DNA of 33,954 nucleotides from an uncultured Lachnospiraceae bacterium (GCA_947589055.1 CANPZL010000026.1:1-33954); one strand, 5' to 3'; shown: positions 1 to 8,526, counted from the stretch's first letter. A program made the numbers and translations. Notes: generated from the letters alone by a model not told the origin.

Positions 1-1473
1 GGTGAACAGGGGGTGCGCTGCGAAAAATACATTTTTACGAAGCAGATTGAGGAAGAAAATCCGGAAACCGGCAAAATGGAGAAAAAGACGATTCGGTTAT
101 CGAAGCCAATGGTAAATACTTTCGTTGTGTTTAATGCCTCACAGATAGAGGGGATTCCAGAACAAGAAGTAGCAGCCTTAGAGCCATTAGAACCGGATCA
201 GATTCTTGAAATGGCAGAAGCATTCCAAAGAAGTAGTGAATGTCCAATTCGGGAAACGAATGAAGGAAGGGCTTATTATTCTCCGACAAACGATGAAATC
301 GTGCTTCCCAATCGAGACGCTTTTTTAGATACGCAGTCGTATTTAGCGACACAGCTACATGAGATGGTGCATAGCACAGCCCATCCGGATCGCCTGCACC
401 GTCCATTATCCATGGTTTTTGGAAGTGAAAATTATGCGCTTGAGGAACTCCGGGCAGAGCTTGGATCTTTTTTTATCCAAATGGATTTAAATTTGCAGTT
501 TGATGCACAGCATTTTAACAGTCACACGAAGTACCTTGAGAGTTGGATCGGTGCATTGGAAAAGGATTCAAACGAACTATTTCGAGCGATTACTGACGCA
601 CAAAAAGCAAGTGATTTCTTAGAAGAAAGGTACAAATTACAACTAAAAAAAGAAGCTAAAGAACTAGATACTTTCACTATTTATCAGTTAAAGCACGAAG
701 TACCACCAGACTTTCATTTTCAATCATTAGATGTGTTGCAAACAAAAGGTCTTAACGTAGATCCAGCTAACTATGAGTATATCTATTCTGCACCACTTAC
801 ACCGGAAACGACACTTGAGGGCATTTTTGAAAAATTTAATATCGATCACCCGGAAGATTTTAAGGGGCATTCTCTTTCTGTTTCCGATGTGATCGTGCTA
901 CATCAGAACGGACAAGATACCGCCCATTATGTAGACGATATAGGTTTTTCAGATGTGAGCCAGGCATTTCTACATGAGCCAGAAGCTGTATTTCAATTAG
1001 ATGGAGAAAGCTATCTATATATTCAAAAAAGTGAAATGGGAATAGATTATACATTTTATGATAAAGATTTTGTTGCACAAGATGGCGGGCAGATTGATAA
1101 TCCTGATTTAACTATGGATGGAGCCTGTAAGGAAGTCCTTGATTTTCATGAAATGACTGTAAAGCAGGTAGATCGGGTTTCCGTTTTAGAGTTTGAGCGA
1201 TCACTAGAGCAAATACTTGAAAATGAACCAGTGAAATTAACTAAGCAGGAAGAAGCAGCGGTACGGATGGCAGTTAAGCATGAATTAAAGAAAACTGGAT
1301 CCGGAATGGAATATTTAGATCATTGGATTAAAAAAGACACTGTGAAACGACAGGAGATAGGTATTCCAATGGAAGAAGCAAGGACGTATTCTTCTATGCG
1401 AAATAAATATAAGCAATTATTAGAAAATCCTGAGCAAGTATTAAAAGTTTCAGTAAAATGTTGTTCACGATGA
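1..1473 (+). CDS. ArdC-like antirestriction metallopeptidase with polyvalent C-terminal domains (5' partial)
   Basis: The reading frame is open from base 1, so the start lies left of the window; the GTG at 13 is internal. The visible part begins in what looks like the end of an ArdC N-terminal ssDNA-binding domain (FTKQ near the edge). A zincin domain follows, with HEMVH at about residues 116-120 counted from base 13 and a downstream EELRAE that can supply the third zinc ligand. The C-terminal half resembles a YodL-like domain (GHSLSVSDVIVL), then another small domain found in large polyvalent proteins of conjugative elements. ArdC proteins are thought to protect incoming single-stranded DNA from host restriction. 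It is the first of a co-directional series and ends 24 bp before the next gene. The antirestriction role is inferred from the family; the metallopeptidase motif is seen directly. Confidence 0.8.
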   Translation, partial: GEQGVRCEKYIFTKQIEEENPETGKMEKKTIRLSKPMVNTFVVFNASQIEGIPEQEVAALEPLEPDQILEMAEAFQRSSECPIRETNEGRAYYSPTNDEIVLPNRDAFLDTQSYLATQLHEMVHSTAHPDRLHRPLSMVFGSENYALEELRAELGSFFIQMDLNLQFDAQHFNSHTKYLESWIGALEKDSNELFRAITDAQKASDFLEERYKLQLKKEAKELDTFTIYQLKHEVPPDFHFQSLDVLQTKGLNVDPANYEYIYSAPLTPETTLEGIFEKFNIDHPEDFKGHSLSVSDVIVLHQNGQDTAHYVDDIGFSDVSQAFLHEPEAVFQLDGESYLYIQKSEMGIDYTFYDKDFVAQDGGQIDNPDLTMDGACKEVLDFHEMTVKQVDRVSVLEFERSLEQILENEPVKLTKQEEAAVRMAVKHELKKTGSGMEYLDHWIKKDTVKRQEIGIPMEEARTYSSMRNKYKQLLENPEQVLKVSVKCCSR

Positions 1474-1497
1474 ACAAATTGGAAAGGAGATGAAACT

Positions 1498-2436
1498 ATG
1501 CATTTTACAAACCGAGACATTGATAATGCAAAGTCTGTTGACCTTGTAAGTCTGGCTAGATATATGGGATATACGCCTAAGAGAATTGGTGCTATGTATA
1601 CTCTTGCGGAACATGATAGTGTCCGTATTCGTAGCAATGGGCTGACCTATAACCGATATAGCACAGGAACTGGGGGAGATGCGATAAATTTTGTAAGGGA
1701 ATTTGCAAGCCTTTCCTTTGGAGAGGCAATAGATTACATACTTCAATTTAAAGGCGTAAATCCTGAACAGTACACTAAGATTAAAAAGCTAAAGTCCGAA
1801 GAGAAGACAAGTAAGGAAATGATACTTCCAGAAAAGTCGCAACGCTATCAGAGGTTATTTGCTTATTTAATCAAAACAAGAAAAATATCCTCGGAAATTG
1901 TGCAATATTGTGTGAAAGAACATTTAATCTACGAAAGCAAAGATCATCATAATATTGTTTTTTTGTCAAAAGATAAAAATGGTGTTGTGCATCATGCATA
2001 TATGAGAGGCACGAATGATGATTTTCCTTTTAAAGGAGATGTCTCTGGCAATGATAAGCGATATGGGTTTAACCTGGTTGGATCTTCAGATACGCTTTAT
2101 GTGTATGAAAGTGCTATTGATGCATTGTCAGACTTAGATATGGATAGAAACTGGGCTGTGTCTAGGTTGGCACTTGGAATGTTATCGGATGCTCCTCTTG
2201 AAACATTTCTACAGGAATATCCGAATATTAGGAAGATTGAATTCCGGCTCGATAACGATGTATATGGAATGAAAGCAATGACAGAGCTGGACATGAAATA
2301 TACAGGACTTGGTTACGAAACGAAGAAATGTCCGCCTCTTTTTCCAGAAGGTACTGTTGGAAAAGATTACAACGAATTGCTGATTGTTAAAAAAAACGCT
2401 ATGCCCGTAATACATCCGGCTAGAGTTGGGCGGTAA
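1498..2436 (+). CDS. DUF3991/Toprim-like protein of conjugative element
   Basis: A 312-residue protein with a GGAAAGGAG ribosome site just before its ATG. The N-terminal 80 residues resemble a primase CHC2-like or DUF3991 region (GTGGDAINFVREF) without obvious zinc cysteines. The second half resembles a Toprim fold: LYVYESAIDALS supplies the conserved glutamate, and LDNDVYG around residue 250 corresponds to the D-x-D strand. Such proteins accompany relaxases in Firmicute mobile elements and are presumed to act in DNA processing or priming after transfer, but the exact reaction is unknown. Its last eight codons (HPARVGR and stop) lie in a 24-bp repeat shared with the gene ending at 10296. Family assignment is fairly sure; function is inference. 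Confidence 0.7.
   Translation: MHFTNRDIDNAKSVDLVSLARYMGYTPKRIGAMYTLAEHDSVRIRSNGLTYNRYSTGTGGDAINFVREFASLSFGEAIDYILQFKGVNPEQYTKIKKLKSEEKTSKEMILPEKSQRYQRLFAYLIKTRKISSEIVQYCVKEHLIYESKDHHNIVFLSKDKNGVVHHAYMRGTNDDFPFKGDVSGNDKRYGFNLVGSSDTLYVYESAIDALSDLDMDRNWAVSRLALGMLSDAPLETFLQEYPNIRKIEFRLDNDVYGMKAMTELDMKYTGLGYETKKCPPLFPEGTVGKDYNELLIVKKNAMPVIHPARVGR
2413..2436 (+). repeat. Copy 1 of 24-bp gene-end repeat
   Basis: CATCCGG-(C/T)-TAGAG followed by a CGGTAA end occurs here and at 10273-10296, matching at 20 of 24 positions. In both copies the last three bases are the stop codon of an otherwise unrelated gene, read in the same frame to give HPARVGR here and HPVRAGR there. Confidence 0.7.
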
Positions 2437-2490
2437 ATCTAAGGGAGCGTTAGCGACATATAGGGGGTTCAAGGGGGGCTTTGCCCCCTC

Positions 2491-2531
2491 TTGCAAGATG
2501 CATTTTGTCCGACAAAATGCGTATCTTGCAA
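2491..2531. repeat. oriT inverted repeat
   Basis: The left arm at 2491-2509 starts TTGCAAGATGC. The right arm at 2511-2531 is its reverse complement except for two extra bases (GT, 2521-2522). Only one base separates the arms, so the strands can form a 19-bp cruciform with a 2-nt bulge. Long inverted repeats next to the nick site are recognised by relaxases of this general class. Confidence 0.75.
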
Positions 2532-2539
2532 AAAGAGTT

Positions 2540-2614
2540 GCAATACGGAATTAGGGAAAATGCAATACAATTTATTTTGAAAAGTGCAATACGTTTCTTC
2601 CGAAAGTGCAATAC
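2540..2614 (+). repeat. Four phased GCAATAC direct repeats
   Basis: GCAATAC occurs at 2540, 2562, 2586 and 2608. Spacings are 22, 24 and 22 bp, close to two helical turns, so all copies face the same side of DNA. The last three copies extend to a consensus AAARTGCAATAC. They lie between the inverted repeat and mobC and are good candidates for binding sites of MobC, which has an Arc/ribbon-helix-helix-like N-terminus. Confidence 0.75.
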
Positions 2615-2665
2615 AAATTTTCAAGTGACAAAATCTCATTTAAAGAAAAAATGGAGGTGTTTCAA

Positions 2666-2992
2666 ATGTCAAAATATACCCGGAGAATCACTGTGCGATT
2701 AACCGATCGAGAGTACCAGGAAATTAAAGAAAAGGCAAAAAATTCTGATATATCAAAATACATCAGAGGAACTATTTTGAATCATCCATATGAAGATCTG
2801 GAGCTGAAAAAAGAGATCCAAAATCTAACCTATGAGATGAATCGGATAGGCAACAACATTAACCAGATTGCTTACTTACATAACAGTAATTTATATAACC
2901 CTGAGGATATTGATAATTTATTGCAGATGATGTCTTTTATCCGGAATTTAATCGTGGATTTCAGAAAACGAATATTGAAGAAAGGGGATTGA
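2666..2992 (+). CDS. mobC: MobC-like relaxosome accessory protein
   Basis: A 108-residue protein. I chose the ATG at 2666 (MSKYTRRITV) over the in-frame ATG at 2606, because AATGGAGGTG stands just before it and the earlier start would run through the last GCAATAC repeat. The N-terminus (RRITVRLTDREYQEIKEKA) has the strand-helix pattern of ribbon-helix-helix DNA-binding proteins. The C-terminal part (LTYEMNRIGNNINQIAYLHN) is the typical MobC segment. MobC proteins bind oriT and help the relaxase open the strands. The stop is followed after 4 bp by the relaxase start, so the two genes are surely co-transcribed. Assignment is confident; the binding site is inferred. Confidence 0.85.
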   Translation: MSKYTRRITVRLTDREYQEIKEKAKNSDISKYIRGTILNHPYEDLELKKEIQNLTYEMNRIGNNINQIAYLHNSNLYNPEDIDNLLQMMSFIRNLIVDFRKRILKKGD

Positions 2993-2996
2993 TTTT

Positions 2997-4268
2997 ATGG
3001 CAATTACCAAGATTTTATATATCAATTCATCACCTAGGGGTGCGACTACAACACACTTGGTTAATTCTATTGATTATATTCTTAATCCGAAAAAAACAAA
3101 GAATGGTCTGCTTACCGGTTCTCTGAACTGTGATAAAGATAATGCCTTTCAGGACATGATGGATACCAAAGAATTCTATGGCAAGACAGATTTGCGCCAG
3201 GGGTATCATATTATGATTTCTTTTAGTCCTGGTGAAACAGATGAAGAAACAGCAATGGACATTTTACATCGTTTCGCTGAAAAATTTATCGGAGAAAAAT
3301 ATGAATGTGTATATGCTGTGCATAATGACAAAAATCATATGCACGGACATTTAGTGTTTAATTCGGTTTCCTGCCAGAACGGAAAAAAATATCATTATGC
3401 AAATGGTGATTGGAAAAGGGAAATTCAACCAATCACAAATTCCTTATGTGAAGAATATGGTTTAGAAATTATAAATTTGAACGAAAAGGGATTACAAAAA
3501 TATGACAATTATGGCGAGTGGTACGGTGATAAAAAAGGATTTTTGCCGCTTAATATGGAGCAGATAAAAGCGGATATGGATGAGGCGGTAATCGCATCTG
3601 TAAACATGGATGAATTTATTGAGTACCTGAAATTAAAAGATTATGATGTGAAATTAGGAAAGCATATGACGATTAAAGCTCCAGATCGTGAAAGAGGTAT
3701 TAGAACTTATAGACTAGGTTATGCTTATACGCCAGAGGGACTTGAAAAACGTCTGGCAGGCGAAGAATATAACTTAGATACATATTCCGTTGATGAAATA
3801 GAAGAGCGATCAAAAATGAAACGAGTTGGATACCATGCGAAAGGTTTGCATGGCGTAAATTCTAAAAACCAATATTATCAATATCAGGATGATGTCCGGC
3901 ATTTGCAAAAAATGCAACGCCAAAATACATATTTATCAAAATATAATATACAGACTTCGACTGATTTAAGAAATAGAGTAGAACGTTTGACCCTTTTAGA
4001 AATGCAATTTTCCCAGGAACGCATAAATATTTTTGGCGAACGTAAAAAGCATAAAGAAGCTATTCGGATATTAAACAGCAGCAGCATGACGGATCTGGAA
4101 AAAAATGCATCTTTATTACAACAGGGATACAATCCAGAAAAGATCCGACTTTTTGAAAAGGAGAGCAAATTAAAATTGGAAGAGCTGCGGAAAAGGAAAC
4201 GCTCTTGTACATTTGAATTGCGAATGTGTGAAGAAATTCGTCAGACTGAACTAAGAAGAACTAGGTAA
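2997..4268 (+). CDS. Relaxase / mobilization nuclease (PF03432-type)
   Basis: A 423-residue protein. The N-terminal 250 residues form the relaxase domain: an early tyrosine-containing strand (ILYINS), the motif QGYHIMISFSPGE around residue 70, and the metal-binding histidine cluster HMHGH at residues 114-118 followed by LVFNSV. The C-terminal 150 residues are helical and charged, probably a region contacting the coupling protein or DNA. Relaxases of this family nick oriT at one strand, stay covalently bound through a tyrosine and are led to the secretion channel by the VirD4-type ATPase, which is encoded at 6300. mobC and the probable oriT lie just upstream. The gene appears intact. Family assignment is secure; the MOB subclass is not decided here. 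Confidence 0.9.
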   Translation: MAITKILYINSSPRGATTTHLVNSIDYILNPKKTKNGLLTGSLNCDKDNAFQDMMDTKEFYGKTDLRQGYHIMISFSPGETDEETAMDILHRFAEKFIGEKYECVYAVHNDKNHMHGHLVFNSVSCQNGKKYHYANGDWKREIQPITNSLCEEYGLEIINLNEKGLQKYDNYGEWYGDKKGFLPLNMEQIKADMDEAVIASVNMDEFIEYLKLKDYDVKLGKHMTIKAPDRERGIRTYRLGYAYTPEGLEKRLAGEEYNLDTYSVDEIEERSKMKRVGYHAKGLHGVNSKNQYYQYQDDVRHLQKMQRQNTYLSKYNIQTSTDLRNRVERLTLLEMQFSQERINIFGERKKHKEAIRILNSSSMTDLEKNASLLQQGYNPEKIRLFEKESKLKLEELRKRKRSCTFELRMCEEIRQTELRRTR

Positions 4269-4324
4269 GGGTTTCAATGAAAAATCTGAATGTTATAATT
4301 TACATAGAGAGGGAGGTGAAAAGA

Positions 4325-5137
4325 ATGGATGAAAAAGAATTGTTGGAAAAGGCAAAGAAAATGGAACTGGATGAATGGCAAATGGTTCAGGTGCGTTTAG
4401 GACTTAAACTGCTTCCAGTTACTTCTATTGAAAGTTATATGCGAAAGGAATTGTCACATCGTCAAATGGAGCAAATGAGAATTGCATTGATGGATGGAAT
4501 ACCATTAGAAGATGTTATTCAAATGATGAATCCAGAAATTGATTTCCAAGAAATGCAACGAAGAAGAATAGCATATCAGCTGTTGAATTTATCTGAAATA
4601 ACTCAGTCACTTACAGAAATAAGGGGTTTTTGTGATCGGACAAGGCAAGATGAGGAAACAATTAGTCAATTAAAAGAAAAAATCAAGGAAAAAGATACTA
4701 GTTTGCAACAATTACAACATGAACTGGAAGAATGTAGAAAGCAAAATTTTGTTCATGATGAACAAGTAACGAACGAGAGTGAGAGTGTAGAAACTTCTGT
4801 TATGGAAAAAAACAAGCCTTTTTGGTTTGGACGAAAACGCTCGAAAGATAAATATATTCAGTTGATTAAAAAAAATGATTATACAGCAAATCAGTTGGAA
4901 GAAATTAGGCTTTCCTTGGAAGATGGATTGCTAGAGGATCAATTATTGTTTATTTCTAGACAAAAAGATGCTGCTAAAATGAAACAGCTTCGTTTATTTT
5001 ATAAACAAATCAATAATAAAGATAACGATGGTGTAAAGCAGCAGACCAAAGAGAATCCAGATGAAACAATCAATGCGGAAGATCCCTTTTTGTTTAATAT
5101 AGATGAAGAGATAATTCCAGAAGCTTCATTGCTTTAG
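4325..5137 (+). CDS. Helical-repeat protein of conjugative element, unknown function
   Basis: A 270-residue hydrophilic protein. The ATG at 4325 is preferred to the one at 4277 because GAGGGAGGTG lies directly before it. It has several degenerate helix repeats with pattern QM-x-(Q/E)-(V/I)-R-x-(G/A)-L, for example WQMVQVRLGL, RQMEQMRIALMDGI and NQLEEIRLSLEDGL. Similar repeats are known from accessory proteins of Firmicute conjugative elements. A predicted coiled coil occupies roughly residues 105-150, and an acidic tail ends the protein. It sits between relaxase and coupling-protein genes, so a role in DNA processing or relaxosome assembly is possible, but none is demonstrated. Confidence 0.65.
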   Translation: MDEKELLEKAKKMELDEWQMVQVRLGLKLLPVTSIESYMRKELSHRQMEQMRIALMDGIPLEDVIQMMNPEIDFQEMQRRRIAYQLLNLSEITQSLTEIRGFCDRTRQDEETISQLKEKIKEKDTSLQQLQHELEECRKQNFVHDEQVTNESESVETSVMEKNKPFWFGRKRSKDKYIQLIKKNDYTANQLEEIRLSLEDGLLEDQLLFISRQKDAAKMKQLRLFYKQINNKDNDGVKQQTKENPDETINAEDPFLFNIDEEIIPEASLL

Positions 5138-5166
5138 AACAGGATTAGGATTACAGGGAGGAAACA

Positions 5167-5346
5167 ATGAAAGATCTAATTATGCAAATGGATAAATTGA
5201 TTTTAGAAAAACAAAGAGAGTCTATTAAAGGTACATTATCAATTTTTGAAGCAGAGCGGGGGATCGATTTCCGCTCGCAAGTAAAAGTAAAAGAAAGGGG
5301 AAAAGAATATGGACGATACAGCACAAATTGTAAAAACGGCCGTTGA
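5167..5346 (+). CDS. Small 59-residue ORF overlapping the next gene
   Basis: This short frame starts ATGAAAGATC, has a very good ribosome site (CAGGGAGGAAACA) and ends in TGA at 5344-5346, overlapping the next gene by 38 bp. The product is charged and probably helical at its N-terminus (MKDLIMQMDKLILEKQR). I recognise no family. The gap between its neighbours, the strong ribosome site and the co-directional setting favour a real gene. The overlap may couple its translation to the following gene. Confidence 0.5.
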   Translation: MKDLIMQMDKLILEKQRESIKGTLSIFEAERGIDFRSQVKVKERGKEYGRYSTNCKNGR

Positions 5347-6283
5347 TCTGGTTAAAACTCCTTTGCAGATTGTTAAAATACCTGTTGGGGCTGTATCTAT
5401 GGCATTTCAAATGTCAATGTCTGGGGCATATGGAATTCAGGCAATTACAAGTTTTTATCAAATGATTAAGCAAAGGCTTGATTATGAACAAGCTATTGGT
5501 GGAACAGAAATGGAAAAATTGATTGAGGTTTCCGGTGGAGATGTTCAGCTGCTTCAAATTCCGGGAAAACCAGAAAAATGCCTGCAGGAAATGCTACAGT
5601 TATTTGAAAAATATCAGATTCCTCATAGCATGGCTCCAGAGTTGAATAAAAACGGAATGGCAGAAATAATGTTTCCAACAAACGCAACGCCTCGTGTTAA
5701 CCTTATTATTGAAAAAATGGGAATTGGTTCGATAGAGACACCAGAAGAGTATATTATTAACAATGCGGATTCAAAATTGCTCGCTGCTGAATTAAATGGA
5801 TATGATCCAGAAGCCCCTACGGAGAAATTAGTTTTAAATACCACATTATCAAATATTCCGGTGGAGGGTCAGGCGACAGTTTTGAAGCCGGATGATATAC
5901 CATTGGCACAGCGAAAGATCATTGAGCAAATGCAAATAAATATGAAAATGGGAGATGAATCGAGACAAGCCTTTTCATTGAATATCGAAAGTCTTGTAAA
6001 ATCACAAAATGAGGAAAGCGTTTTGACCCGTATTCCCGGCACCGATAATTATGTCCGCTTCCCAAAAAGAGAGGCATTCCTGATTGACAACGATCAAACG
6101 CTTTTGATCTTTACTGATAAAAAGGCAGAAGTAAGTATTTTCAATAACCTGAACCAGCACATTGATACAATGAGTTTTGAAAAGTTGCACAAACTGCATT
6201 ATGATCGAGTGTCTAAAATGAGCCGACGGAGAATGGATCAGGCAAAGATTATGAATCCTGTTCCACCAGTAAAGTCGATGTAG
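5309..6283 (+). CDS. DUF3801/PcfB-like protein upstream of coupling ATPase
   Basis: A 324-residue protein with AGGGGAAAAG before its ATG. Residues about 65-135 (KLIEVSGGDVQLLQIPG and a later KYQIPHSMAPEL) match the pattern of DUF3801/PcfB proteins: a strand, a helix, then a strand comparing a residue with a free-text remainder that ends in NLIIEKM. PcfB-type proteins normally lie immediately before a VirD4/TraG gene and are thought to link the relaxosome to the coupling ATPase. Here it is likewise followed after 16 bp by that ATPase. It is about twice the length of classic PcfB; the extra C-terminal half (VRFPKREAFLIDNDQT) I do not recognise. The assignment is plausible, based on pattern and position. 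Confidence 0.5.
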   Translation: MDDTAQIVKTAVDLVKTPLQIVKIPVGAVSMAFQMSMSGAYGIQAITSFYQMIKQRLDYEQAIGGTEMEKLIEVSGGDVQLLQIPGKPEKCLQEMLQLFEKYQIPHSMAPELNKNGMAEIMFPTNATPRVNLIIEKMGIGSIETPEEYIINNADSKLLAAELNGYDPEAPTEKLVLNTTLSNIPVEGQATVLKPDDIPLAQRKIIEQMQINMKMGDESRQAFSLNIESLVKSQNEESVLTRIPGTDNYVRFPKREAFLIDNDQTLLIFTDKKAEVSIFNNLNQHIDTMSFEKLHKLHYDRVSKMSRRRMDQAKIMNPVPPVKSM

Positions 6284-6299
6284 AAAGGAGCAAAGACTT

Positions 6300-8402
6300 A
6301 TGAAAAAAAGGACTTTGATTTTTAAATATTTCATGCTAGGCATTATTATTGAATATTGTATGTATCTGATTGCTGGTTCATGGGGTGGAACGATTTATGA
6401 AATTTTGCCGAAACTGGAAAAAGTAATGAGTAACCCGCTTGGATGGTATTTTAATAAATACACTATCATTTTTCTTTTAATTGGTATTGGTATTACATTC
6501 ATTTGGTATTTATTTGACATAACAAAACCGGCTATGATGCCTGGCAAAGAATATGGTACAGCTCAATGGGGAAATATACGCAGCATAGAAAAGCGTATGA
6601 TAGAAAAAGGTAATGTCAAGGAAATTCGTCAATATTCGGAAAATTTCAAGATAAGCACAAATTCTGACTTTACCGGATGTAACAATAATGTTTTTATTGT
6701 TGGTGGATCTGGCACGAGAAAATCATGGTCAGGACTGCAACCGAATATCTGGTTAGAGAATGGCTCGATGCTGATTACGGATCCGAAAGGAGAGCTGCTC
6801 GCTAGAAATGGAAAAAAACTGATCCAAGATGGATATGTAGTGCGTGTATTAGATCTTATCGACATGAAGCTTTCAGATCGCTATAATCCCTTTTCTTATA
6901 TTCGGGAATCGGCCGATATACCGAGAATGGTTGATTGTATTATCAGGAGTACATCTCCTTCTGAAAAGGGAAAGAAAAAAACTGGTGGTGATCCCTTTTG
7001 GGAAAATTCAGAATCTCTTTTTTTGCAAGCACTATTTTATTATGTCTGGATGGAAGAACCGGAATGTAATCGTAGCATGAGAAGAGTTATGGAGTTATTG
7101 TCGATGGCAAAGTATAGTGATGATGGAATCCCTTCTGATCTTGATGAAATAATGTATGCATTATCCATAAAGAAAAAAACTCATCCGGCAGTACGAAAAT
7201 ATAATGAAGTAATGGGCGGTGCCGGCGACACCGTTAGGAGTGTTATAATAAGTGTTCATGTAAGGATGGCACTTTTTGAAGAAGAGGATGTTTTACGCAT
7301 TTTTGACGCAGATGATTTTCAAATAGGAACTTTTGGCGCTGGAATAAATATGGATGGAAAGACCAAAACAGCAGTTTTTATTAAAATTCCTGATAATGAT
7401 AAAACTTATAATTTTATTGCAAGTATGTTTTATATGCAAGCTTGCAGAGAATTATATAGACTGGCCGATCGGGTATATCACGGAAAGTTACCGATTCATG
7501 TTTCTTTTTGGTTTGACGAATTTGCGAATATTGCTTTACCGGACGATATTATTGACAGATGGATTGCAACTTGCCGCTCCAGGAATTTATCTTGTATTAT
7601 CATTATTCAAAACTTAGCCCAGATTAAAGCTATGTATGATAAAAAGTGGGATACGATTCCTGGTAACTGCGATGTTCTTTTGTACTTGGGCGGAAATGAA
7701 CAAGAAACACATGAATATATTTCAAAACTTCTTGGCAAGCAGACTATATATAAGCGGAATTCATCTGAAACTCGTGGCAGTCATGGAAGCTCATCAAGGA
7801 CTTTAGACGTTTTGGGAAGAGATTTAATGACTGCTGACGAAGTAGGCAGTCTAAGTAATGAAAAATGCATTATCAAAGTGCGGGGGTGTTATCCTATTAT
7901 TGATAATAAGTATATACCATTCAATAAGGCTAATTTTGCCTTAATTGAAAAACTAGGGGTTTATGAACATAAACCAATCAGAGATAACCAGTATTTCAAA
8001 ATTTTAACACCTCAGGAATTAGAGGCTTGTGAGAGGGATGCACTTCTTATGCCGGATCGGATCCAGATTACTTCTATGACGATTGAAGAACTATGTCGTT
8101 TAGTAGAAATAGCAAAGCAGCAAGTAAATCAAGATCGTCATTTTACGATTAAAAACATACCGTTCAGGCAGACAGAAAAAATTGTTCATAATGAACAAAA
8201 AGCTGTTTATAAAGGTAATTCATTGACGGACATATTGTCAAAATACATTCTTGATGATGGAAAAATGAATCTTATCAAAAAAGGCGTGAGTAATGGTTTA
8301 AACGACGAGCAGATCATATGTATGTTAAATAAATCATCGGAAGAGTGGGAGAATTATCTGACGTTATTTAAAGAAATGAATGCGAGAAAGGTTGCGAACT
8401 AA
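6300..8402 (+). CDS. VirD4/TraG-type coupling ATPase (T4CP)
   Basis: A 700-residue protein with AGAAAGGAG before the ATG. Two membrane helices lie at roughly residues 8-30 and 57-80. The nucleotide-binding loop is GGSGTRKS at 135-142, and the Walker B strand is WFDEFANI with D406-E407. Coupling proteins of this class link the relaxase-DNA complex to the type IV secretion channel and hydrolyse ATP at the membrane. An oddity is R140, where the classical Walker A loop has glycine; a GGA to AGA change would account for it. Variants at this position do occur in Firmicute relatives, so it may still be active. It closes the mob-to-coupling gene block. Identification is very sure; activity is untested. 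Confidence 0.9.
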   Translation: MKKRTLIFKYFMLGIIIEYCMYLIAGSWGGTIYEILPKLEKVMSNPLGWYFNKYTIIFLLIGIGITFIWYLFDITKPAMMPGKEYGTAQWGNIRSIEKRMIEKGNVKEIRQYSENFKISTNSDFTGCNNNVFIVGGSGTRKSWSGLQPNIWLENGSMLITDPKGELLARNGKKLIQDGYVVRVLDLIDMKLSDRYNPFSYIRESADIPRMVDCIIRSTSPSEKGKKKTGGDPFWENSESLFLQALFYYVWMEEPECNRSMRRVMELLSMAKYSDDGIPSDLDEIMYALSIKKKTHPAVRKYNEVMGGAGDTVRSVIISVHVRMALFEEEDVLRIFDADDFQIGTFGAGINMDGKTKTAVFIKIPDNDKTYNFIASMFYMQACRELYRLADRVYHGKLPIHVSFWFDEFANIALPDDIIDRWIATCRSRNLSCIIIIQNLAQIKAMYDKKWDTIPGNCDVLLYLGGNEQETHEYISKLLGKQTIYKRNSSETRGSHGSSSRTLDVLGRDLMTADEVGSLSNEKCIIKVRGCYPIIDNKYIPFNKANFALIEKLGVYEHKPIRDNQYFKILTPQELEACERDALLMPDRIQITSMTIEELCRLVEIAKQQVNQDRHFTIKNIPFRQTEKIVHNEQKAVYKGNSLTDILSKYILDDGKMNLIKKGVSNGLNDEQIICMLNKSSEEWENYLTLFKEMNARKVAN

Positions 8403-8447
8403 AAAGAACTAAGTTTTACTGTAAAGAACTCTTTTTTATGTTATAAT
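8403..8447 (+). promoter_or_regulatory. Candidate promoter with AAAGAACT repeats before the SpoVG-like gene
   Basis: A TATAAT -10 box stands at 8442-8447, but no good -35 is present at the proper distance. Two identical AAAGAACT octamers (8403-8410, 8423-8430) are spaced 20 bp apart just upstream and could bind an activator. Both the promoter and the activator site are inference. Confidence 0.4.
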
Positions 8448-8468
8448 TAACTTGTAAAAATAGGTGTG

Positions 8469-8496
8469 AAAAAAGCGAAAGGATTTTCGCTTTTTT
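8469..8496 (+). terminator. Hairpin terminator or attenuator before the SpoVG-like gene
   Basis: A perfect 12-bp stem (8469-8480 with 8485-8496, GGAT loop) contains GCG and ends in a T-run. It can end coupling-ATPase transcripts. Because the TATAAT at 8442 would start a transcript upstream of it, it may also act as an attenuator for the next gene. Confidence 0.75.
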
Positions 8497-8526
8497 TGCT
8501 TTTAAAGAAAAAAGGAGGAAGATACT

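Larger units (their letters stand above)
2473..2614 (+). other. Probable origin of transfer (oriT)
   Basis: This non-coding stretch lies directly upstream of mobC and the relaxase gene, the usual oriT position. It contains a GC hairpin (GGGGGC, TTT loop, GCCCCC, 2474-2488), a long inverted repeat (2491-2531), then four phased GCAATAC repeats (2540-2614). The GC hairpin lacks a T-tract, so it is a poor simple terminator. The nick site cannot be placed by eye. Assignment rests on position and structure, not on a match to a known oriT. Confidence 0.6.

Noticed and set aside
2474..2488. GGGGGC-TTT-GCCCCC hairpin as a terminator of the Toprim gene
   Set aside because: No T-tract follows and it adjoins the oriT structures, so it is kept as part of oriT.
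2540..2614. GCAATAC direct repeats as plasmid-type replication iterons
   Set aside because: No Rep initiator gene is nearby and the repeats sit between the oriT inverted repeat and mobC, so a relaxosome role fits better.
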